64,000 bases of DNA from Lapidilactobacillus achengensis (GTDB taxonomy: Bacteria > Bacillota > Bacilli > Lactobacillales > Lactobacillaceae). The notes under the pieces are model-generated. The model did not search any database. It saw only the letters and a list, made by a program, of their open reading frames with translations, and had not been told where the DNA came from. Every line of letters starts with the position of its first letter. Position 1 is the stretch's first letter. Shown one piece after another: positions 26,518-35,141 of this stretch. The translations under genes were made by a program, and so were the position numbers. The DNA lies in contig NZ_RHOV01000005.1 of the NCBI RefSeq assembly GCF_003946655.1, positions 62,001-126,000 on the forward strand, in the 5' to 3' direction.

Positions 26518-26990
26518 AAGATTTCCTCCTTAGGCTGAAAGCTAACTAACTGACGCCGCGACGAAGGCGGCTGACTTTAGGGGTCAAGCATGATCAAACA
26601 GAAGTCTGGACCCAATTTTGATGCGGCGGCCGCTGTTAGATGCCACCAGCGCTCACTGGCGGCGCATTTGAACCACAATTAACAGTTCTAGTATAACATT
26701 TCCCTTCGCGAAAACTATGATCATTCCGTGCGACCGCTTCTGAGGTAAGCGGCCGGTGATCCGGGAACCGAGCGCCTTGCAGAAAATTTGTGATCCATTG
26801 ATGTCTGGAAAACCCAGGCCATCTGGAGGAAATCTCGCTCTCTGTTTTCGCCACCAATTTTCCCAAGCCTATTTTCAGATTTTTTGGCCATTTTTTCAGA
26901 AAAAACTTACGAAGGCTTGAAAATTCTGGTAGAGTAATCACTTGTGCCGTTTAGGCCGCTGATTTTAGAGAATTGGGAGTGTACATATTG
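26518..26990. other. Gene-poor intergenic region
   Basis: A leftward open frame of 101 codons at 26636-26941 exists but has no ribosome binding site or family resemblance and is not called. The region should carry divergent promoters for the flanking genes. TTGAAA near 26919 followed by TAGAGT is a weak candidate. Confidence 0.35.
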
Positions 26991-28400
26991 ATGGAAACAA
27001 GTACGAGAAGGAAACCGACCTTGATTATGATCGGGCTGCTATTAGGCGGCTTTGTAGGGATGTTCAGCGAAACTGCCTTGAACATCGCCTTACCGCAGTT
27101 GGAACAGGATTTAAATGTCAATACGGGAACGATTCAGTGGCTGGTCACCGGCTATTTATTGATGGTGGGGGTTGTCTTGCCCTTATCCAGTTTATTGACC
27201 AAACATTTTACTACAAGACAATTAATCGTTTTCGCTTTGAGCGATTTTATTGTGGGCGCAGTGATTTCGGCTGTGGCGGCGGGCTTTACCGGCTTGTTGA
27301 TTGGCCGGATGATTCAGGGGATCGCGACTGGTCTGATGCTACCGCTGATTTTCACGGTGCTGTTGGCCATCTATCCGCCAGAGAAGCGCGGTGGGGCGAT
27401 GGGTTTAGTCGGTCTGGTCATCATGTTTGCGCCCGCTGTGGGTCCAACGCTGGCAGGTTTGATTCTGGGCGCTTTATCGTGGCGCTGGATCTTTTGGCTG
27501 TTTATGCCTTTGTTGGTGGTCGCCTTGGTCATTTCGGTGATTTTCATGGAAAATGTTGTGCCTCTAACGAAACCAAAAGTCGATTTCTTGTCAATTGTCG
27601 GTTCCACCGTGGGCTTTGGCGGCTTGGTGATCGGCGCTAGTTTGGCCGGTGATCGTGGTTGGTTGAATCCGCTGGTCTTGGTAAGTTTGATCGTGGGCTT
27701 ACTCAGTTTGATTTGGTACGGGCGCCGGCAGCTACAACTGGCCGCGCCGGTCCTGAACTTGCGGGCCTTTGGGGTGCGGCAGTTCAGTTTGGGAACGGCC
27801 TTGGTCATGATTGATTTTGGAATCATTATGTCCGCCATGTATTTATTGCCGATGCTTTGGCAGAAAGGCTTGGGGGTACCGGTTGCGCTGACGGGCGCGC
27901 TAATGCTGCCTGGTGGTTTGGTCAACGCCCTGGTTTCGGCGACTTCCGGCCGGCTGTTTGATCGGTATGGGGCGAAATATTTAACGCGCATCGGCTTTTT
28001 ATTGAGTTTCATCGGGGCCTTGTTGCTTTTGTTGACCACACCGCAAACCAGCTATGGCTATGTGGTTGTGGCCCATATGATTTTGATGGTCAAGGCGCCC
28101 TTGGCCATGTCGCCAGCGCAAACTTACGGGTTAAACGCGTTAACCGGCGCTTTGGCCGCAGATGGCAGTACGATCTTGAACACTTTGCAACAGATTCTTG
28201 GCGCCTTGGCCACGGCGATCGCCACCAGTTTGTTGGCTTGGGGCCAGACCCGGACCAGCGCGACCGGCGCCAATGCTTTTGTCCAAGGGACCCACGCTGG
28301 GTTCGCCTTCACGTTGATTTTCGCGCTGATCGGCTTGATCCTAGCTTTTCAAGTTCGCGCCGACCAGCCTGATCCTGCAACTGTCAAAATCGATGATTAA
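26991..28400 (+). CDS. DHA2-family MFS multidrug efflux transporter
   Basis: A 469-residue permease with 12-14 membrane segments. Motif C of drug antiporters appears as FAPAVGPTLAGLIL (about residue 145) and the DHA2 signature as NIALPQLEQDLNVNTGTIQWLVTGYLL (about 30-55). The family (LmrB/EmrB type) exports lipophilic compounds by proton antiport. ATG 26991 follows GGGAG by 11 nt; TTG 26988 is an alternative. A bidirectional terminator separates it from the convergent nuclease-fold gene. Confidence 0.88.
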   Translation: METSTRRKPTLIMIGLLLGGFVGMFSETALNIALPQLEQDLNVNTGTIQWLVTGYLLMVGVVLPLSSLLTKHFTTRQLIVFALSDFIVGAVISAVAAGFTGLLIGRMIQGIATGLMLPLIFTVLLAIYPPEKRGGAMGLVGLVIMFAPAVGPTLAGLILGALSWRWIFWLFMPLLVVALVISVIFMENVVPLTKPKVDFLSIVGSTVGFGGLVIGASLAGDRGWLNPLVLVSLIVGLLSLIWYGRRQLQLAAPVLNLRAFGVRQFSLGTALVMIDFGIIMSAMYLLPMLWQKGLGVPVALTGALMLPGGLVNALVSATSGRLFDRYGAKYLTRIGFLLSFIGALLLLLTTPQTSYGYVVVAHMILMVKAPLAMSPAQTYGLNALTGALAADGSTILNTLQQILGALATAIATSLLAWGQTRTSATGANAFVQGTHAGFAFTLIFALIGLILAFQVRADQPDPATVKIDD

Positions 28401-28428
28401 CAGCTAACGATTAAGTAAGTCAAGCGAC

Positions 28429-28462
28429 AAGCCCTCAACTGCAAAAGTTGAGGGCTTGTTCT
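28429..28462. terminator. Bidirectional terminator
   Basis: AAGCCCTCAACT and AGTTGAGGGCTT form a perfect 12-bp stem with a 5-nt loop between convergent genes. Confidence 0.88.
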
Positions 28463-28516
28463 GCTTTGAAGCTTAATGAAAGTGGTTGGGCTCGGGCATC
28501 AAATGAAACGCTGAAC

Positions 28517-29302
28517 TCAGGCCAAAGTCACGTCGGCCGTTACTGGGAAGTGATCTGACATGAATCGCTCATGGAAGCGGTCGGTCAACACGGCAACACG
28601 CGTCGCCTGCACCGCTGTTGACGCGAAAATATAGTCAATACTGACCCAAGTCGCGGCATCGAAATGAGTCGTAAAGTCTTCGCTGGAACATGTTTTCAAT
28701 GGCCCGACCCGATGAGGCACTGTCCGCCGCACATCTTGGAGTTGCGCCGTCAAGATTTGGTAGAATGGTTCATCGGCCTCGGCATTACAATCGCCGGTGA
28801 GGAAAATATTACGATCGGACTGCTGACCAATGAAATCAGCGATCACCTGAGCCCCTTTTTCGCGAGCGGTGGGGCTGACATGGTCCAAATGCGTGTTGAT
28901 AAACAGCAGTTCTTGTTGGGTTTGCCGGTCGCGCAATCGGACCCAAGTGGCGATCCGGAAGCAGGCAGCCTCCCAACTGGCCGTGCGTGACATGACCGCT
29001 GGGGTGGCCGACAACCAGAATGTGTCCTGTTGCAATTCCTCAAAGCGATCCTTTTTGAATAAAACTGGATTATATTCGCCGCTGGCACTATCATCCCGCA
29101 CCGCGCCGACCAATTGGTAATCCGCGCCGAGCGCCTGGATCAGGTCGGCACGTTGATCGGCCATCACTTCCTGCAGGCCGAAAACATCCCAATCCTGTTT
29201 CTTGATCAAGGCCAGAATGTTCGGCCGGCGGTACGACCAGTTATCCAACTCGGCGTCAGTTTGACTGCTGTTCTTAATATTATACGTTGCAACTTTGATC
29301 AT
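28517..29302 (-). CDS. Endonuclease/exonuclease/phosphatase-fold hydrolase
   Basis: A 261-residue metal-dependent EEP-superfamily enzyme. Catalytic landmarks are TYNIKN (Asn), FGLQEV (metal-binding Glu), INTHLDHV, TGDCNAE (Asp/Asn) and SDHFPV (catalytic Asp-His). The superfamily includes DNases, sphingomyelinases and sugar-phosphate phosphatases. No signal peptide is seen, so it is probably intracellular. ATG 29302 has AAGGAG upstream; a GTG nine bases earlier overlaps that site. To the right lies the repeat island at 29426-30475. Confidence 0.88.
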   Translation of the reverse strand: MIKVATYNIKNSSQTDAELDNWSYRRPNILALIKKQDWDVFGLQEVMADQRADLIQALGADYQLVGAVRDDSASGEYNPVLFKKDRFEELQQDTFWLSATPAVMSRTASWEAACFRIATWVRLRDRQTQQELLFINTHLDHVSPTAREKGAQVIADFIGQQSDRNIFLTGDCNAEADEPFYQILTAQLQDVRRTVPHRVGPLKTCSSEDFTTHFDAATWVSIDYIFASTAVQATRVAVLTDRFHERFMSDHFPVTADVTLA

Positions 29303-29425
29303 TTGTCCCACTCCTTATTTTGCTTACTATGGCGTATTGTATCATGGAACTTGGTGCTGTGACGCACTGTTTTTACGGGAATTGTTTTGCTAAAAAGCAG
29401 TGTTTTGGGTTGGATTATTTCGCTT

Positions 29426-29641
29426 GATTGCAGGTGTGCAGGGTATTGCGCGTGAGCGCAACCGGCTGGGACTGCTGTTGCGGACTGGAACGTGGTGGGC
29501 GTCGTTTGAAGCCAATTCCAAAAGCGGGAATTGTCTTCAAATCGAGCCTTGTCCTAAGCGGCAAAGCCGCCAAGGACAATTTCACCACTGAGCCGCGCAG
29601 TCCCAGCCGGTTGCTAGGCAGAATTGAGCCTATCTGCAATC
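29426..29641 (+). repeat. Family B 216-bp multibranched element, copy B1
   Basis: Closing stem GATTGCAG/CTGCAATC (29426-29433, 29634-29641). A perfect 17-bp stem joins 29458-29474 to 29598-29614; GCGG/CCGC and GTGGTG/CACCAC lie inside it. Two terminal hairpins follow: TTTGAAG-CAATTCC with GGAATTG-CTTCAAA, and TTGTCCT..GCGGC-AAA-GCCGC..AGGACAA. A small TAGGC/GCCTA hairpin lies near the 3' end. Confidence 0.85.
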
Positions 29642-29657
29642 GAGACGAAGGATTTGA

Positions 29658-29730
29658 CGAAGTGCGTTTGCAAGCTAGAGGTCAAAACAATCACCCTTTG
29701 TGGGGTGGTACGGAAATACCAACGGATTTC
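29658..29730 (+). repeat. Segment C, copy 1
   Basis: About 70 bp following B1 (ACGAAGTG..TTTGCAAG..TAGAGGTCAAA..., then CCCTTTGTGGGGTGGTACGG) recurs with about 80-90 percent identity after B2 at 29995-30065. B plus C therefore form a diverged tandem unit of 321 bp. Confidence 0.75.
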
Positions 29731-29746
29731 AGAAGTCTTATTGCTT

Positions 29747-29962
29747 GATTGCAAGTGTGATGAGTTTAGGTGAGAACGCAACCGCCTTAGGACGTTTGTC
29801 GTGGCTGGAGCGCGGTGGGCACTGTTTTGAGCCAATCCGCAAGCCCGGCGGCTTGTCTCAAAATCAGGCCTTATTCTAAGCGATAAATCGCTAAGAATAA
29901 TCTCACCGCTGAGCCACACGTCCTGAGGCGGTTGCTAGGCAGAATTGAGCCTATCTGCAATC
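29747..29962 (+). repeat. Family B 216-bp multibranched element, copy B2
   Basis: Exactly the length of B1. Closing stem GATTGCA/TGCAATC. An 18-bp stem joins 29778-29795 to 29918-29935 with one T-G wobble. GTGGC/GCCAC, GCGGTG/CACCGC, TTTTGAG/CTCAAAA and TTATTCT..GCGAT/ATCGC..AGAATAA also pair. Most arms differ from B1 on both sides. Confidence 0.85.
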
Positions 29963-29994
29963 GAAGTTGTGTATTTATCGAAGTTGTGTATTTA

Positions 29995-30065
29995 ACGAAG
30001 TGGTTTTGCAAGATAGAGGTCAAACAATTGCCCTTTCTGGGGTGGTACGGCAATGCCAATAAATT
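29995..30065 (+). repeat. Segment C, copy 2
   Basis: Second copy of the segment after B1. It contains the small hairpin ATTGCC...GGCAAT. Just upstream, a 17-bp phrase (TCGAAGTTGTGTATTTA) is repeated in tandem at 29961-29994. Confidence 0.7.
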
Positions 30066-30258
30066 CAGATTAGGAGGTCGGGACAGTTTGCGTAGGCTGA
30101 ACATCTCTACTTGTTTCCTGACCGATTCATGAGTGAAAACCGACCGATCCGGCTGATTCATCCATAGCTTGCCAGTCGGCGTGAGTGCTCAAACGGCTGT
30201 TATAACGTTGAGCGGCTGGAGCGGAGAAATTCGGGGTGAGATCGCCGTGAAATGGTTG

Positions 30259-30380
30259 AGAGTGTGAGCCGACCTGGGCAGCTTCTGAGCATTAGCCTAG
30301 CAAATATTTTGGAGGCTGGGCTTTGCCTCCGGAATATTTGCGTAGCTAAGCGGAAGAAGCTAGGTCGGCGAACACGTTTG
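30259..30380 (-). repeat. Family A 122-bp hairpin element, copy A5 (reverse orientation)
   Basis: Read leftward it has the family A layout and exact 122-bp length. Arms GTGT/ACAC, CCGACCT/AGGTCGG, AGCTTC/GAAGCT, CAAATAT/ATATTTG and GGAGGC/GCCTCC, with conserved CGCTTAGCTACG and CTAGGCTAATGCTC segments. It directly abuts the truncated element B4. Confidence 0.87.
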
Positions 30381-30475
30381 GCGGCTTTGCCGCTTAGGAC
30401 AAGGCCTGATTTTGAGACAAGCCGCGTACTTTTCGGATTGGCTCAAAACAGCGCCCACAGCGAGCTCACCTCGAA
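30381..30475 (-). repeat. Family B element, truncated copy B4 (reverse orientation)
   Basis: Read leftward: GAGC, GTGGGCGCTG, TTTTGAG...CTCAAAA hairpin, GGCCTTGTCCTAAGCGGC-AAA-GCCGCC, matching the B1/B2 core, and then it stops at the boundary of A5. Half of the second hairpin and the 3' arm are missing. Confidence 0.75.
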
Positions 30476-30574
30476 TTTCGCAGCGCAAGCTGCGGCCAAG
30501 CTACTTTCAATCAATCCAACCACAGATATTCCCAGCAAGTTCTTAGCTGTTGCTACAGTTTTCAAAGACCAGTA

Positions 30575-30583
30575 TGGTATAAT
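30575..30583 (+). promoter_or_regulatory. Extended -10 promoter of the esterase gene
   Basis: TGGTATAAT (TGn extension plus TATAAT) ends 22 bp before the start codon. TTGCTA at 30550-30555 is 22 bp away, too far for a standard -35. Confidence 0.55.
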
Positions 30584-30605
30584 TGCTGATGATTGGAGTG
30601 ATTCG

Positions 30606-31349
30606 ATGTCCATTGCTACTTATCGTATGTATTCTAAAGCCTTAAATAAACAAACACAGTTCAATCTCTACTTACCATCAAAACGTCTGGAGCGCCAGCC
30701 TGTCCTGTTTTTGCTTCACGGCTTGTCTGATGACTACGCCGCCTGGCTGACCCTAAGTTCGCTGGCGCGTTACGCTGGCCAGTATCCGTTTGCGATCGTG
30801 ATGCCTGATGCTGGGCGAAGTTATTATACTAATTTGCCCAACGGTGAGCGTTATTGGGACTATTTGACCGAGGAATTGCCACTATACTTGAAGACTTGGC
30901 TGGATTTTCCTTTGACGCGGAGCACAACTTTTGTGGCCGGCTTGTCCATGGGTGGCTATGGTGCCTTCAAAATGGGGCTTACCTATCCGGAACGTTTTGG
31001 GGCGGCGGCCAGTTTGTCTGGGCGCTTGGATATTGGCGCGACTTGGGCGGACCGCGCGCCATATTTCGAGGCGACGTTTGGTTCGCAGGATCAATTTCAG
31101 GCTGGGCGAAATAATCTGTTGAATCTGTTGGCCAATCAGCAGGTGACGCGGCTGCCGTTGTTGCAATATATTGGCGCGGAAGACCACTTGTTGGAGAGTA
31201 ATCGGACTTTCCGCGCGTTCAGTCGCCAATATTTGGAGAAGTTGGACTATCGGGAACAAACAGGCAATCATAATTGGGCTTTTTGGGATACGTATTTGCC
31301 GTCGACCTTAACTTGGCTGAACGAGCGCTATCAACAATTGAATAGTTAG
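30606..31349 (+). CDS. Esterase D/tributyrin-esterase-type alpha/beta hydrolase
   Basis: A 247-residue serine esterase of the EstA/FrmB class. Catalytic serine in GLSMGGYGAF (about residue 118), oxyanion region in FLLHGLSDD, acid Asp in IGAEDHLLES, and final histidine in TGNHNWAFWD. No signal peptide, so cytoplasmic; lactobacillus relatives hydrolyse short-chain fatty acid and feruloyl esters. ATG 30606 follows GGAG. The frame stays open back to 30252 only through repeat DNA (A5 and B4), so the long version is rejected. A bidirectional terminator follows. Confidence 0.88.
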   Translation: MSIATYRMYSKALNKQTQFNLYLPSKRLERQPVLFLLHGLSDDYAAWLTLSSLARYAGQYPFAIVMPDAGRSYYTNLPNGERYWDYLTEELPLYLKTWLDFPLTRSTTFVAGLSMGGYGAFKMGLTYPERFGAAASLSGRLDIGATWADRAPYFEATFGSQDQFQAGRNNLLNLLANQQVTRLPLLQYIGAEDHLLESNRTFRAFSRQYLEKLDYREQTGNHNWAFWDTYLPSTLTWLNERYQQLNS

Positions 31350-31369
31350 TCAATGATTCTAGGCATTCA

Positions 31370-31405
31370 AAAACAGACTGACCGTGACTTGGGTCAGTCT
31401 GTTTT
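31370..31405. terminator. Bidirectional terminator
   Basis: AAACAGACTGACC pairs with GGGTCAGTCTGTTT around a 7-nt loop; A-rich on the left, T-rich on the right, between convergent genes. Confidence 0.88.
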
Positions 31406-31444
31406 CACAAATCAGCGGGTTGCTTGAAACTGTCAGCTGGTGGG

Positions 31445-32401
31445 TTAGGTCAACGGCGTCGCTTTCGTTGCCCAATCCCAAGCGAGCACATATTTTCCTT
31501 GATGGCGTTGGGCGGTCAATTGGTGGGCTTGGCGGAGGCCAGTTAACGTTGCGGGCAGTGTTTGCGCGACTTGTAAGAAGAGCGGTTGGCGCTGGCAATA
31601 ATCGGTCCAAAAATGCAAAGCGTCGCCATCAGTCAAATCGCGGCGGTAACCAACATCGATCAATTGAACACTGGGGTCACTGACCTGCTCTGGGGCGCCA
31701 TTGAAGCGCAACAATTGACCATCAGGCGCGACTAGTTCCGCGGCTAGGCCGTGATCTTGACCACCCATGCCTGTATTGAAAACGACGGTTGCTTGGTGGC
31801 GCCAAGTTGGTGCGGTGGGCAATTGGTCGTACGCCAAGAATTCGGCTACTCCTAATTGCTGCGCTGTTTGCTGGTGGCGCTGATTGGCCACCCCGATTAC
31901 CGGATTACCAGCTTGCTTGGCGATTTGCGCCAACAAACCACCCACGGCGCCGGCGATGCCAATGATCGCCACGGTAGCTTTGGGTGGGATCTGAGCGAAA
32001 TGGAACCAGGCATTGTAGGCGGCTATTCCCGGCGTTGGCAAACAAGCCGCAACGTCCGGCGCCAGACCGCTGGGTAATTTAACTGTTTTACTCGCGCCGG
32101 CGATGACATATTCGCTGTTTGCCCGGTTAGGCCGATGGGCGATCACCCAGTCGCCCAGACTTAGCGCCGTTACCTCTGGACCCAGCGCGGTGATCTGGCC
32201 CACTAAATCGCTACCGAGATAGATGGTCTGAGTTAAAGATGTTGGGTCGAATTTTCCTTGACGCAAAGCGACATCATAGGGATTGACCGGGAAATAGGCC
32301 ACCTTGATCTGGACCTGGTGTTTTTTCGGCAGGGGAATCGGAAGCTGGTAGGCCTGAAGGACGCTAGCATCGCCGTATTCACTGAAACCATAAGTAATCA
32401 T
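31445..32401 (-). CDS. Zinc-independent MDR-type NADPH:quinone reductase / alcohol dehydrogenase-like oxidoreductase
   Basis: A 318-residue medium-chain dehydrogenase/reductase of the quinone-oxidoreductase branch. The N-terminal GroES-like domain has VNPYDVALRQG (about 45-55) and YLGSDLVGQI; the Rossmann domain has VAIIGIAGAVGGLLAQIAKQ (about 150). The structural and catalytic zinc cysteines of alcohol dehydrogenases are not evident. It probably reduces quinones or enones with NADPH. ATG 32401 has AAGGAG 8 nt upstream. Monocistronic, divergent from yqeG. Confidence 0.87.
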   Translation of the reverse strand: MITYGFSEYGDASVLQAYQLPIPLPKKHQVQIKVAYFPVNPYDVALRQGKFDPTSLTQTIYLGSDLVGQITALGPEVTALSLGDWVIAHRPNRANSEYVIAGASKTVKLPSGLAPDVAACLPTPGIAAYNAWFHFAQIPPKATVAIIGIAGAVGGLLAQIAKQAGNPVIGVANQRHQQTAQQLGVAEFLAYDQLPTAPTWRHQATVVFNTGMGGQDHGLAAELVAPDGQLLRFNGAPEQVSDPSVQLIDVGYRRDLTDGDALHFWTDYCQRQPLFLQVAQTLPATLTGLRQAHQLTAQRHQGKYVLAWDWATKATPLT

Positions 32402-32494
32402 CAACAACACTCCTTTACCTTAGCATAAGAGAAACGCAACCAAATTACGAATATAAAGTTTGCTCAATTTGAAAAGCAACGGCTGACAACTTAA

Positions 32495-32523
32495 TTGTGT
32501 TTTAGCAGGGGACGCTTTATAAT
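32495..32523 (+). promoter_or_regulatory. Promoter of the yqeG-yqeH cluster
   Basis: TTGTGT at 32495-32500 and TATAAT at 32518-32523 with 17-bp spacing, 25 bp before the yqeG start codon. Confidence 0.8.
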
Positions 32524-32548
32524 TAATAGAAGAAAAACGAGGTGGAAC

Positions 32549-33076
32549 ATGGCTTTTTTTAAACCAGATTGGTTACTGACTAGCATTTATGCATTGCGAC
32601 CGATCGACTTGAAACGTAATGGCATCAATACGATTTTAACAGACTTAGATAATACCCTGATTGCTTGGCATGAACCGGAATCTTCGGGTCAACTGCGGGC
32701 CTGGCTGGCGGAAATGGCGCAAAGCCAGATTCAGGTCATTGTGGTTTCCAATAACAATGCCAAACGGGTTGCGCGGGCGGTGGCAGATTTGGATATTCCT
32801 TTTATCCACAGTGCCCGTAAACCACTCCCATCTGGCATCAAACGCGCGCTGCGGCAATTTGATTTGAGTCCACGGCAAACGATCATGGTGGGTGATCAAT
32901 TGTTGACGGATGTTCAGGCGGGACATTTGGCCGGGGTGCGGACGGTCATGGTCAAGCCCCTGGTGGAAACAGACAGCTGGGTCACGCTGTTTAGCCGATT
33001 CATGGAAGGTTTTATTATGAAGCACTATGCGCGTAAAGACGCGCAATTTAAATGGCGGGAGCGATTGGATGACTGA
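32549..33076 (+). CDS. yqeG: YqeG-family HAD phosphatase
   Basis: A 175-residue HAD IIIA phosphatase. Motif I is LTDLDNTLIAW (about residue 28), motif II VVSNNN, motif III with Lys in ARKPLPSG, and motif IV MVGDQLLTDVQAG. Homologues are linked with the ribosome GTPase YqeH and with phosphatidylglycerophosphate phosphatase activity; the substrate here is not settled. ATG 32549 follows GAGGTGG. It overlaps yqeH by 8 bp, at the head of a tightly packed cluster to 38669. Confidence 0.92.
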   Translation: MAFFKPDWLLTSIYALRPIDLKRNGINTILTDLDNTLIAWHEPESSGQLRAWLAEMAQSQIQVIVVSNNNAKRVARAVADLDIPFIHSARKPLPSGIKRALRQFDLSPRQTIMVGDQLLTDVQAGHLAGVRTVMVKPLVETDSWVTLFSRFMEGFIMKHYARKDAQFKWRERLDD

Positions 33077-34178
33077 AGCATTGTATTGTATTGGCTGTGG
33101 CGCACAACTGCAGAGTACGGATCCACAGGGGGCGGGGTATATTCCGGCGGCCGCCTTGGCGAAACAACAAGCCAGTGGCAATGAAACCTATTATTGCCAG
33201 CGCTGTTTCCGCTTGCGGCACTATAACGAAATCGCCGATGTCGCCATTGATGACGATGAATTCACGCGTTTGCTGAATAGTTTGGGGCAGAAGAAGGCCT
33301 TGATCGTCAATGTGGTCGACCTGTTCGATTTCGACGGTAGTGTGATTCCTGGGTTGCACCGTTTTGTCGGGAAAAACCCGGTGATCTTAGTGGGCAACAA
33401 GGCGGATCTTTTGCCCCATAGTGTTCGCCGCGCCCGGGTGACCGATTGGCTCAAACGTCAAGCGGCCGTTCAAGGGTTGCATCCGATCGCCACGCTATTG
33501 ACTAGCGCTAAGAAGAATTTCCAGCTTGATGAGTTGCTGGCGACGATCGAGAAATATCGGCAACACGGTGACGTTTATGTGGTCGGCACCACCAATGTGG
33601 GCAAGTCGACCTTGATCAACGCGATCATTAAAAGTACCGTCGGCAATCAAGATGTGATCACGACCTCGCAATTCCCTGGCACGACTTTGGACCAGATCCA
33701 GATTCCTTTGGCTGATGGTCATGACTTGATCGACACGCCAGGTATCATTAATGGCACTCAAATCGCCCATTTGTTGGCGAAAGATGAGCTGCACTACATT
33801 AGCCCACAAAACGAACTTAAGCCGAAGATTTTCCAACTCACGCCACCACAAACGCTATTTTTAGGCGGCTTGGCGCGCTTAGATTTTGTTTCCGGCCAGC
33901 GCGCTAGTTTAGCGGTCTATGTTGAGAACAATTTATTGGTTCATCGGACCAAGACAGCCACCGCGGCGGAGTTTTATGATAAGCACGCCGGGGAATTATT
34001 GACGCCGCCTGCGGATATCAGCAAGATGCCCGCCTTTAAACGGCACACATTCGCCACGAAAGAGGCACAAGATCTGGTGATTGCCGGGTTAGGCTGGATC
34101 AAATTATCGCCAGCAAGCCACTTTGACTTGTACTTACCTGCTGGCGTTGGTTTTAGTCTGCGGAATCCAATCGTTTAG
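33069..34178 (+). CDS. yqeH: Ribosome biogenesis GTPase YqeH
   Basis: A 369-residue circularly permuted GTPase needed for 30S assembly. An N-terminal zinc finger has CIGCG and CQRC pairs. G motifs come in permuted order: NKAD (G4, in VGNKADLLP), SAKK (G5), then GTTNVGKST (G1, about residue 178) and DTPG (G3). ATG 33069 overlaps the yqeG stop and follows GGGAG. An upstream in-frame codon at 33027 lies inside yqeG and is rejected. yhbY follows after 10 bp. Confidence 0.95.
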   Translation: MTEALYCIGCGAQLQSTDPQGAGYIPAAALAKQQASGNETYYCQRCFRLRHYNEIADVAIDDDEFTRLLNSLGQKKALIVNVVDLFDFDGSVIPGLHRFVGKNPVILVGNKADLLPHSVRRARVTDWLKRQAAVQGLHPIATLLTSAKKNFQLDELLATIEKYRQHGDVYVVGTTNVGKSTLINAIIKSTVGNQDVITTSQFPGTTLDQIQIPLADGHDLIDTPGIINGTQIAHLLAKDELHYISPQNELKPKIFQLTPPQTLFLGGLARLDFVSGQRASLAVYVENNLLVHRTKTATAAEFYDKHAGELLTPPADISKMPAFKRHTFATKEAQDLVIAGLGWIKLSPASHFDLYLPAGVGFSLRNPIV

Positions 34179-34188
34179 GAGAGATGTT

Positions 34189-34500
34189 ATGTTAACGAGT
34201 AAACAGAAACGTTATATCAAAAGCCAAGCTAACCGGTTGAAGCCCTTGGTCCATGTGGGTAAAAACGGGGTCAACGAGGCCTTTCTGACCGATTTGCGCC
34301 GAGCATTTGCCACTCGCGAGCTGATCAAGGTCAATTTGCTACAGAATGCGCCGGTCACGACTGACGCAGTTGTCGCTGCGGTCAGTGAGATCTCAGATGT
34401 CACGGTGGTCCAAGTTTTGGGTCGGGTTTTGACGATTTATCGACCTTCCCACAAGGAGAAATATCAACAGTTATCGACGGAAGTGAACGCGATCAAATGA
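34189..34500 (+). CDS. yhbY: CRM-domain RNA-binding protein YhbY
   Basis: A 103-residue ribosome-associated protein, all CRM domain: MLTSKQKRYIKSQANRLKPLVHVGKNGV contains the family GKNG loop, and VLGRVLTIYRPS forms the end. It binds pre-50S particles. AGGAGAG lies 9 nt before ATG 34189. Its stop overlaps the nadD start by 4 bp (ATGA), so the two are translationally coupled. Confidence 0.94.
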   Translation: MLTSKQKRYIKSQANRLKPLVHVGKNGVNEAFLTDLRRAFATRELIKVNLLQNAPVTTDAVVAAVSEISDVTVVQVLGRVLTIYRPSHKEKYQQLSTEVNAIK

Positions 34501-35141
34501 CGCATTTAACGGAACAAGCCGTGACAGTTACGCCAGCGACACAAGTCAAATTGGCGCCCACCGCTCAGCCGCGTCATTGTGTGGGAATCGTTGGCGGCAC
34601 CTTCAATCCTGTTCACAATGGGCATCTGGTCATGGCCGATCAAGTGATGCAGCAATTGAAGTTGGAGCGCGTCCTCTTCATTCCCGACGCCAATCCCCCC
34701 CACGTCGATCACAAAACAGCAATCAGCGCCAAGGATCGGACGGCGATGGTGGCGCTGGCGATCCAGGATCATCCTGGGTTCGAGCTGGACACACTGGAGA
34801 TCGCCCGCGGTGGCAAAAGTTATACTTATGACACCTTGGTTGAATTGAAACGGCGCCATCCTGAGAATGATTATTTCTTGATTTTAGGGGCGGACATGAT
34901 CGCTTATTTGCCCAAATGGTATCGGATCGCGGACTTGGCCAAGTTGGTCACATTCGTTGGTGTCCGCCGACCAGGTTTTCCTGTCAAAAGTAAGTATCCA
35001 GTGATCTGGGTGGACGCGCCGCAGTTGGCGACCAGTTCGACGCAATTGCGGCAACTGGTCGCTCAAGGCCGCTCGATCCAGTATTTAGTCCCAGACGCAG
35101 TCGCCAGTTATATCAAAGAAAAGGGGCTTTATCATGCCTGA
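34497..35141 (+). CDS. nadD: Nicotinate-nucleotide adenylyltransferase
   Basis: NadD converts nicotinate mononucleotide to deamido-NAD. The 214-residue protein has a 25-30-residue leader before GIVGGTFNPVHNGHL, the nucleotidyltransferase GxxNPxHxGH motif. SSTQLRQLVAQGRSIQYLVP forms the C-terminal (S/T)xxR signature. The N-terminal extension resembles those seen in lactobacilli. It overlaps yqeK by 8 bp. Confidence 0.94.
   Translation: MTHLTEQAVTVTPATQVKLAPTAQPRHCVGIVGGTFNPVHNGHLVMADQVMQQLKLERVLFIPDANPPHVDHKTAISAKDRTAMVALAIQDHPGFELDTLEIARGGKSYTYDTLVELKRRHPENDYFLILGADMIAYLPKWYRIADLAKLVTFVGVRRPGFPVKSKYPVIWVDAPQLATSSTQLRQLVAQGRSIQYLVPDAVASYIKEKGLYHA

Noticed and set aside
26636-26941. 101-codon leftward open frame
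   Set aside because: No ribosome binding site or recognisable family; it occupies the region expected to carry promoters.
30252-30605. N-terminal extension of the esterase by 118 residues
   Set aside because: The extension is translated repeat DNA (A5 and B4); the family start and binding site are at 30606.
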